The notes under the pieces were generated by a model. The model was given only the letters and a program-made list of their open reading frames with translations, ran no database searches and was not told where the DNA came from. Shown here one piece after another: positions 5,969-11,107 of a stretch of DNA of 11,107 nt; position 1 is the stretch's first letter; each line of letters starts with the position of its first letter. The translations under genes and the position numbers were made by a program. The DNA is from a bacterium (GTDB lineage: Bacteria > BMS3Abin14), in assembly GCA_020350725.1 (NCBI GenBank), contig CP070719.1, positions 1,236,234 to 1,247,340 on the forward strand. The letters are read 5' to 3'.

Positions 5969-8368
5969 TCAGGCCCCCTCGCCCCGGACCCGTAAGCCCG
6001 CTCCGATCAGGATGAAGGTGGCCAGCTTCATGAGGGCCAGGATGATGCAGGTTCCCGCCAGTCCGATGACGGGCAGAAGCACCACTCCGCCGGCGATGCC
6101 GCCCGCCCATCCGCCCATGAGGTCCGCCGCGTAGAGCAGGCCGGCGGTTCGGCCGACATCCCTGGAAGAGCCCATGTATATCTTGCTCGCCAGGGGGAAT
6201 TCCATGCCGATGAGGAGACCCGCGGACATGGACAGGATCAGGAACATGATCCGGATCGCTCCGGTCAGTCCGGGGCTGTCGAGGTATGTCTCCAGGCCGA
6301 TGAAAATGAGCGGCAGCGCCAGGGAGAGGACGATCAGGGCCGCCTCGATGGCCAGAAAGGATATCTGCTCATTTCTGAGGCCCTCCACGATCCGGGTCAT
6401 GGCCAGGCTGCCCACAGCCGTCCCCGCCATGAAAGCGGTCACCAGGAGGCCGACCCAGTAGAAGACGACCCCGTAGAGAGCCTGAAAGGTGAACATGAGG
6501 GATAACGCCAGGAGCATGCCCGCGAATCCGGTGGACGCGAGGGCGGCAGGGATGGTCAACACCTTGGGGTCCTTGGATCTCATGACCAGCAAGAGAAGGG
6601 GAAAGAAGACAACTGCCAGCGCCCCGGCAACGAGGGACAGGTTCATCTTCTCCCCGCGGACCAGTACTCTCTGCAACCCGGGAGCGAACTTGGCGTTCCA
6701 GTGGGCGAGACTGTAGAAGACAGCGAGCGGTCGGAAGTCCTCATTGATCTTTTTCGTGGCTCCGGCCATGGATTCGAAGAACCACCGGGACCAGCGGGGA
6801 TCGAGGCGGTAGGCAATTGTAAGGCTGTTGAGGGATCGAACCGCAGGGGCGGAACGGCGGAATCTCTCCTGCACGCAGTCGACGTCACAGTCGGACATGC
6901 CCCGTGACGGCGACGCGAGGTGGATATTGTAGCCGTCCCCCGGGATCACCCTGACGGCGGGAAAAACCTCACCGAGGGTGTTGAGCACACAGGCATTCAG
7001 ATCCATCACCTCCACCCCCAGGTAGGTTAGGGATCCCGGCAGCGTAAAGGCCAGCACTCCATTCTCTTTCAACCTCCTCGAGACCAGGGAGAAGAACTGT
7101 CTCGTGAAGAAGCGGTTGACCTGGAGATCCTGGGGATTCGACAGACCGACGAGCACCACATCGTAGAGACGGGGTGCCTCCTTGAGAAAAAGCCTCCCGT
7201 CGCCGTAGTGGACGTGCACTCTCGGATCCTTCAGCTCCCTCTCGGTCAGATCGGTGGGGAATTTCTCCGCCAGTTTCAGGATAAGCGGGTCGAGCTCGGC
7301 GTAGTCGATCCTCTCCACCCCGTGCTTCAGGAGCTCGTTGATCACTCCTCCCGCTCCGCCGCTGATGACCAGGACCTCGTCGGAATGGGGAGAGAGCAAC
7401 ATGGGCAGGTGGGCGAACTCCTCGACGAATGCCACATCGGGTACCGGGGCGGTGATGACGGGAACACCGTTCAGGAAGAAGGTGAACTGTCCTTCCCTCT
7501 CGATGACTGCCGCGTTGCCGTAGACCGAGTTCTGGTAGTGAACCACCTTCTGGCCCTGCCACTGTTTCCGGATCGAGAGCCGGTGAAGCCCCTCTGCCGG
7601 CGCCCCGAGAAGGATCAAGGCCGCTCCCGTCACCAGGATGGCACCCGATACCGTGGCGGCCCTCCCGGGGAGCCGGCTGCCGTCGATCGGCAACCCGTTC
7701 CCCTCAGATATGTCCGGCCTGTGGCGAACCAGAAAGAGACAGAAGAGAACGTTTGCCGCCGACACCGTCAGGGCCACCTGAAAGGAATTCATGAGGGTGA
7801 TCATCAGCGAGGTGAAAACGAGCCCTCCGGCGAGAGTGCCGGCGGTTTCCAGGAAATAGATCCAGCCGATCCCGACCGCACCGCTTGGTGTCCTGCTGCT
7901 CCCTATTCTGCAGGCGAAGGTGAAAAGAGCGCCGTGGGCCAGGCTCACCGGCAGGAGAATGAGGAGGGACGCGAGGAAGATCTGGTGAAACCCCACCCCC
8001 TCGCCCGTTGAGGCGCCCGCCAGGATTTTCCACGTTCTGGCCAGATAGACAGCGGCAGGCAGGCAGAGGGAGAACACGAGAGTGACGGACACGAAACAGC
8101 CGACCTTTCTCCTGGCCCTGTCGATGGCCCGGCCCAGGCAGGAGCCGGCCGCCTCGAGGACGAGCCAGTTGGCCAGAACGATGCCGATGGACAGTTCGTT
8201 GCTCTGGAACGTGATCAGCAGCTCCCTCAGGAGGAGGAGCTGGGCGATGATACCGCTCGCCCCCAGGACCAGGACGGCCCCGGAAAAGACAGCCGGCCTC
8301 TCCGCAGCCCCAGGTGTCCCTTTCCCGCCTGCGGGGCCTTCCGTCCTTTTTGTAATCGCCTTGTCCAT
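5969..8368 (-). CDS. Polytopic membrane/spermidine-synthase-like fusion protein
   Basis: This 799-residue protein has three parts. The N-terminal membrane region (about 26-255) opens with a signature seen in fused MFS/spermidine synthase proteins (REL at 48-50, SNELSIGIVLANWLVLEAAGS at 56-76). The central Rossmann domain (about 275-520) has VLVISGGAGG (323-332), E358 in the second-strand position, and YGDGR (388-392), all expected for binding SAM or decarboxylated SAM. A second membrane region runs about 575-790. The catalytic loop is VGLSNP (407-412), whereas polyamine aminopropyltransferases have DxxDP; both Asp are replaced (G408, N411). It is therefore unlikely to be an ordinary spermidine synthase, and substrate and reaction are unknown. 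The ATG start has AGGTGAT close upstream. It is divergent from the AmrS-type gene across a 79-base gap rich in inverted repeats. Confidence 0.88.
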   Translation of the reverse strand: MDKAITKRTEGPAGGKGTPGAAERPAVFSGAVLVLGASGIIAQLLLLRELLITFQSNELSIGIVLANWLVLEAAGSCLGRAIDRARRKVGCFVSVTLVFSLCLPAAVYLARTWKILAGASTGEGVGFHQIFLASLLILLPVSLAHGALFTFACRIGSSRTPSGAVGIGWIYFLETAGTLAGGLVFTSLMITLMNSFQVALTVSAANVLFCLFLVRHRPDISEGNGLPIDGSRLPGRAATVSGAILVTGAALILLGAPAEGLHRLSIRKQWQGQKVVHYQNSVYGNAAVIEREGQFTFFLNGVPVITAPVPDVAFVEEFAHLPMLLSPHSDEVLVISGGAGGVINELLKHGVERIDYAELDPLILKLAEKFPTDLTERELKDPRVHVHYGDGRLFLKEAPRLYDVVLVGLSNPQDLQVNRFFTRQFFSLVSRRLKENGVLAFTLPGSLTYLGVEVMDLNACVLNTLGEVFPAVRVIPGDGYNIHLASPSRGMSDCDVDCVQERFRRSAPAVRSLNSLTIAYRLDPRWSRWFFESMAGATKKINEDFRPLAVFYSLAHWNAKFAPGLQRVLVRGEKMNLSLVAGALAVVFFPLLLLVMRSKDPKVLTIPAALASTGFAGMLLALSLMFTFQALYGVVFYWVGLLVTAFMAGTAVGSLAMTRIVEGLRNEQISFLAIEAALIVLSLALPLIFIGLETYLDSPGLTGAIRIMFLILSMSAGLLIGMEFPLASKIYMGSSRDVGRTAGLLYAADLMGGWAGGIAGGVVLLPVIGLAGTCIILALMKLATFILIGAGLRVRGEGA

Positions 8369-8370
8369 CG

Positions 8371-8425
8371 ATCACCTGGTGATAAACTATTAGGGTGGAT
8401 CGCCTATCCAGGCGGACCCGTCCGC
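8371..8425. promoter_or_regulatory. Divergent intergenic region with three perfect inverted repeats
   Basis: Between the two divergent starts lie ATCACC-T-GGTGAT (8371-8383), TGGAT-CGCCT-ATCCA (8396-8410, overlapping CGCCT-ATCC-AGGCG at 8401-8414) and GCGGAC-CC-GTCCGC (8412-8425). They could be operators for shared control of both genes. The first overlaps the likely ribosome binding site of the 799-residue gene, so binding or folding there could affect its translation. No convincing -35/-10 pair was found. Confidence 0.35.
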
Positions 8426-8447
8426 GTTGGGCGTGCGGCGCGAATCT

Positions 8448-9788
8448 ATGAGCGAGTGCCTCTCTTCATATCCATTTCCCGGAGGTTCCCATTGTCCCGG
8501 GGGTCAGACGGTCTTCGATCGCCCGCTCCTGGATCGGAGACGTTTTCTGGGGCTGTGCGGCACAGGGCTATGCCTTCTCTCCACAGCCTTCCTCCCTCCG
8601 CCGGCGAGAGCGGCGGGAAACAGGGCGTCCCGAAAAGGGATGATCAGGACAAAGCTCTCCCCCTATTTTACGGCGCTCGAAGGCGCCGCCGTCCGGTGTG
8701 AACTCTGTCCCCGCCGGTGCCGCGTCGAGGAGGGGGGCCGGGGTTTCTGCCGGGTGAGGGAAAACCGCGACGGCAAATACTTCAGCCTCGTCTACGGCAA
8801 TCCCTGCGCCGTTCATCTGGACCCCATCGAAAAGAAGCCCCTTTTCCATGTCCTCCCCTCGACCTGGACCCTCTCCATCGCCACCGCCGGCTGCAACCTG
8901 GCCTGCAAGTTCTGCCAGAACTGGGAGATCTCTCAGGCCTCTCCCGAGGAGGTATACAGCTTCGATTTTCCTCCGGAGAGGGTGGTCCAGGCCGCGGTTG
9001 AAAGCGGCGCCAGGTCCATCGCCTATACCTATGTCGAGCCCATGGTCTTCTTCGAATACATGATCGACATCTGCCGGCTGGCGAGAGAAGCCGGCCTCCT
9101 GAACATCTGCCATTCCAATGCCTTTGTCCGCCCGGAGCCGCTCCGGGAGCTCTGCACCGTGATGGACGCAGCCAACTGCGACCTGAAGGGCTTCACGGAG
9201 GATTACTACCGCGACATGTGCAGAGGGCGTCTCGGTCCGGTTCTGGACAGTCTGAAAGCGATCAAGGACCACGGCGTTCATCTGGAGATCACCAACCTCG
9301 TCATCCCCACCAGGAACGATGATCTCTCCCGGGTGGAGGATATGTGCCGGTGGATCCGCGGGGAACTCGGCGATGAGACACCGGTTCACTTCTCGCGGTT
9401 CTATCCCCTCTACAGGCTGCGGAGCCTGCCCCCGACCCCGGTATCCACCCTGGAGAAGGTCCGGGCCGCGGCCCTCTCCACAGGCCTTCGCTTCGTTTAC
9501 ATCGGCAACGTCCCGGGCCACGCGGGACAGCACACATCCTGTCCCGGCTGCGGAAAACCCATCATCGTCAGGACCGGCTTCATGGTGGAGGCCGTCCATA
9601 TGTCGGACGGAAGGTGCACCTTCTGCGGCAGTCCGGTCCCGGGCATCTGGGCCCGGCGGGACAACCGGGGACAGGCCCTGCAGGGAGGGGGTGACCGGTC
9701 AGCGCCGGCGGAGGAAATCCCTCATCATGAGGGAACGGTCATCGAGGTTGGTCAGGCCGGCCTCCTCGGCCCAGGAGATCGCCTCTAA
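8448..9788 (+). CDS. amrS: Tat-targeted AmmeMemoRadiSam-type radical SAM enzyme (AmrS family)
   Basis: From ATG at 8448 this is 446 residues; a TTG at 8427 and a GTG at 8433 are in frame upstream, and no start has a clear ribosome site. Residues 30-55 form a twin-arginine signal: RRRFLG (30-35), a hydrophobic stretch, then ARA (53-55) as a possible cleavage site. The mature part matches the AmrS family: CELCPRRC (84-91) with C101, the radical SAM cluster motif CNLACKFC (C149, C153, C156), and a C-terminal CPGCG...CTFCGSPVPG ribbon. Partners AmmeMemoRadiSam A and B are not in the window. The reaction is unknown. The conserved part ends with GIW at 9650. The last 45 residues are low in family character, and the final 90 bases overlap the opposing gene, so the tail may come from a lost stop. 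A cytoplasmic start at M65 lacks a usable ribosome site. Confidence 0.92.
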   Translation: MSECLSSYPFPGGSHCPGGQTVFDRPLLDRRRFLGLCGTGLCLLSTAFLPPPARAAGNRASRKGMIRTKLSPYFTALEGAAVRCELCPRRCRVEEGGRGFCRVRENRDGKYFSLVYGNPCAVHLDPIEKKPLFHVLPSTWTLSIATAGCNLACKFCQNWEISQASPEEVYSFDFPPERVVQAAVESGARSIAYTYVEPMVFFEYMIDICRLAREAGLLNICHSNAFVRPEPLRELCTVMDAANCDLKGFTEDYYRDMCRGRLGPVLDSLKAIKDHGVHLEITNLVIPTRNDDLSRVEDMCRWIRGELGDETPVHFSRFYPLYRLRSLPPTPVSTLEKVRAAALSTGLRFVYIGNVPGHAGQHTSCPGCGKPIIVRTGFMVEAVHMSDGRCTFCGSPVPGIWARRDNRGQALQGGGDRSAPAEEIPHHEGTVIEVGQAGLLGPGDRL

Positions 9789-10742
9789 GAACTCCTCTCT
9801 GGTGATGCCGCGGGCTATCCTGGGGTATTCGTAAGCGCGGTATTCCACCCGGTACTGCGGCATGATATTCACGTAGGTGGACCGGGGCAGTTCTCTGGCG
9901 ATCCACTGGACGAGCTTCTCCGTCCCGGCCACCCTGTTGGGCATGACCAGATGCCTTACGATCAACCCGCGCCGCGCGATCCCTTCCTCATCCGTCTTCA
10001 GAACGCCCACCTGGCGGTTCATCTCGACCAGGGCGTCCATGGCGACCTCGGGGTAATCCGAGGCACCCGGCGAGTAGGTGGCCGCCTGTTCCGGATCCAT
10101 GTACTTCATGTCCGGCAGGTAGATGTCCACGACGCCGTCGAGGAGATGGAGGATCGTAAGGCGTTCGTAGCCGCTGGTGTTGTAGACCAGGGGTATGCGA
10201 AGGCCCTCCTTCATGGCGATCCTGGCGGCATTGAGGATGTTGGGCATGACGTGGGTGGGGGTGACGAGGTTGATGTTGTGACAACCCCTTCTCTGGAGCT
10301 TCAGCATGATCCGGGCCACCTGGGCGTCATCCATCTCCCTCCCCTCCCCCCTGTGGGAGATCGGCCAGTTCTGGCAGAAGACGCAGCGCAGGTTACAGTT
10401 GGAGAAGAAGATCGTCCCCGAACCGTTATGCCCCACCAGCGGCGTCTCCTCACCGAAGTGGGGGTGGGCGCTGAAGACCACCGGCCGTAACGGGGCCCGG
10501 CAAAATCCCCTCTCCCCTTTTGACCGGTTTACCCCGCAGCGGCGGGGACAGAGTTCGCACTCCTCGAAGATGGCGTAGGCCCGATCGATCCTCCCGGCGA
10601 ACTTCCCTTCAGCCTCCAGGGTCCTGTAGGAAGGCCGCCAGGGTTCCCTGTCGCCCCATCCTCTCCGGGCCGAGAGGGGTAGGATGGCCAGACTGCCCAG
10701 GTAGCAGGCATGCTTGATGAAATCCCGGCGGGTTAACCTCAT
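9699..10742 (-). CDS. Tat-targeted PflA/PflX-like radical SAM protein
   Basis: This is a 347-residue radical SAM protein of the COG1313/PflX-like type. The N-terminus is a near-ideal twin-arginine signal, TRRDFIK (4-10), followed by a hydrophobic stretch to about residue 24; no clear AxA cleavage site is seen, so it may stay anchored. CELCPRRC (62-69) and C81 form a cysteine set like that in the AmrS-type neighbour. CNLRCVFC (C116, C120, C123) binds the radical SAM 4Fe-4S cluster. Downstream segments NLVTPTHV, YNTSGYE and DIYLPDMKY are typical of the family barrel. The ATG start has GAGG four bases upstream. The gene is convergent with the AmrS-type gene and overlaps its 3' end by 90 bases. 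Substrate is unknown. Export of a SAM-dependent enzyme is unexpected, because SAM is a cytoplasmic metabolite. Confidence 0.9.
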   Translation of the reverse strand: MRLTRRDFIKHACYLGSLAILPLSARRGWGDREPWRPSYRTLEAEGKFAGRIDRAYAIFEECELCPRRCGVNRSKGERGFCRAPLRPVVFSAHPHFGEETPLVGHNGSGTIFFSNCNLRCVFCQNWPISHRGEGREMDDAQVARIMLKLQRRGCHNINLVTPTHVMPNILNAARIAMKEGLRIPLVYNTSGYERLTILHLLDGVVDIYLPDMKYMDPEQAATYSPGASDYPEVAMDALVEMNRQVGVLKTDEEGIARRGLIVRHLVMPNRVAGTEKLVQWIARELPRSTYVNIMPQYRVEYRAYEYPRIARGITREEFLEAISWAEEAGLTNLDDRSLMMRDFLRRR

Positions 10743-10812
10743 GTCGCCTCACCCCCCTGTGAGCGGATGACCTCCTCCGGGAATGACCGTTGGAAGGAAG
10801 GATACTGATAAT

Positions 10813-10844
10813 ATTAATGGTGACCGAGGAGATCTGACTGTCAA
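10813..10844 (-). promoter_or_regulatory. Weak promoter candidate for the PflX-like radical SAM gene
   Basis: The minus strand has a perfect TTGACA (complement of 10839-10844) followed by an AT-rich stretch with ATTAAT (complement of 10813-10818). The spacing is 20 bases, longer than ideal, so confidence is low. Otherwise 10743-10856 holds only the ribosome site and no repeats. Confidence 0.3.
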
Positions 10845-10856
10845 GGGAAAAGGGGA

Positions 10857-10908
10857 CGCGGGGACACGAGGGGGCGCTTCGGCGAGAGGGCGAGGGGGCG
10901 AACAAGCG
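10857..10908. repeat. G-rich octamer block before the palindromic element
   Basis: Octamers CGCGGGGA (10857), CACGAGGG (10865) and, after a break in register, AGAGGGCG (10885), AGGGGGCG (10893) and AACAAGCG (10901) lead into the TGTCATTGCG element. A 43-base stretch, 10881-10923, recurs identically at 11051-11093. Confidence 0.8.
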
Positions 10909-10910
10909 GT

Positions 10911-10990
10911 TGTCATTGCGAACCAATACTTGAGTGAAGCAATCTCGACGGCCGAGACTGCTTCGGCCCTGAAACAGCCTCGCAGTGACA
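10911..10990. repeat. Full 80-base palindromic TGTCATTGCG element
   Basis: The outer arms TGTCATTGCGA (10911-10921) and TCGCAGTGACA (10980-10990) are inverted with one mismatch. The inner arms GAAGCAATCTCG (10936-10947) and CGAGACTGCTTC (10953-10964) are also inverted with one mismatch. The element could form a cruciform or an RNA hairpin. It is the only complete copy here and encodes nothing. It looks like a small non-autonomous mobile (MITE-like) or REP-like repeat, but no target duplication was recognised. Confidence 0.8.
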
Positions 10991-11022
10991 TTCTGTACTT
11001 GGCGGGACAGGCAAGAGCCAGA

Positions 11023-11078
11023 CGCGGGGACACGGGGACCTGCCCGAGGGGGCGAGAGGGCGAGGGGGCGAACAAGCG
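11023..11078. repeat. G-rich octamer block with unbroken 8-base register
   Basis: Seven consecutive octamers run CGCGGGGA, CACGGGGA, CCTGCCCG, AGGGGGCG, AGAGGGCG, AGGGGGCG and AACAAGCG. It repeats the layout of 10857-10908 and is followed at once by another TGTCATTGCG element. The short piece 10991-11022 between the units is unique and featureless. Confidence 0.8.
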
Positions 11079-11080
11079 GT

Positions 11081-11107
11081 TGTCATTGCGAACAGGTACT
11101 CAAGTGA
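11081..11107. repeat. TGTCATTGCG element, cut by the window end
   Basis: The segment begins TGTCATTGCGAACAGG and continues to AAGTGA at the last base. It is the fourth copy in the window; whether it is a half or full copy cannot be seen. Confidence 0.7.

Noticed and set aside
7704-8375. 223-codon minus-strand frame over the start of the 799-residue gene
   Set aside because: It is Arg/Pro/Gly-rich and out of frame with a recognised membrane protein; a shadow.

Overview
This window reads as bacterial chromosome from a fairly GC-rich Gram-negative, anaerobe-type lineage. The nearest feel is a deltaproteobacterium (Desulfobacterota) or a related uncultured sediment or subsurface group. That is an inference from a polytopic spermidine-synthase-like protein, Tat-targeted radical SAM proteins, a membrane-anchored FMN-binding protein, and intergenic TGTCATTGCG...GAAGCAATCTC elements. 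No marker gene fixes the taxonomy. There is no rRNA, tRNA, CRISPR array, transposase or phage gene.

Seven of the eight main genes lie on the minus strand. From left to right they are an MFS transporter (418-1614), RarD (1681-2655), a DUF5661-like protein (3115-3561), a voltage-gated K+ channel with a C-terminal zinc ribbon (3695-4516), a five-helix membrane protein ending in a covalent-FMN domain (4956-5846), a 799-residue membrane/aminopropyltransferase-like fusion (5969-8368), and a Tat-targeted PflA/PflX-like radical SAM protein (9699-10742). The one plus-strand gene (8448-9788) is an AmmeMemoRadiSam-type radical SAM enzyme (AmrS family), also with a Tat signal. It starts divergently from the 799-residue gene and runs tail to tail into the second radical SAM gene, overlapping it by 90 bases.

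Likely transcription units are RarD then MFS (66-base gap), K+ channel then DUF5661 (133-base gap), the aminopropyltransferase-like gene and the FMN gene (122-base gap holding a good promoter candidate), and the two radical SAM genes singly. From 4956 to 10742 the theme is SAM- and flavin-dependent chemistry at or beyond the cytoplasmic membrane: two Tat-tagged radical SAM proteins, a polytopic SAM-binding-fold protein that has lost the polyamine-synthase catalytic Asp, and an FMN domain predicted outside the membrane. A shared pathway is only a hypothesis.

The most striking feature lies between the genes. The gaps at 1-439, 1663-1697, 2691-3101, 4641-4914 and 10857-11107 are packed with degenerate short tandem words. 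Most have a strict 7-base period with different cores (AATCACN, AACYGTG, GGATTTT, GYCCAGA, GTTCMCN, YTTATCA). A G-rich class has an 8-base period (AGGGGGCG, CGCGGGGA). In the three large arrays the 7-base register stays unbroken while the core changes; one runs from 160 to 439. The order of blocks is largely shared between arrays. The arrays abut gene 3' ends and supply the last codons and stops of MFS and RarD. A separate palindromic element (full copy 10911-10990, half copies elsewhere) is embedded among them. They resemble in style the heptanucleotide STRR repeats of cyanobacteria but with many cores, and are the best candidate here for something poorly described.
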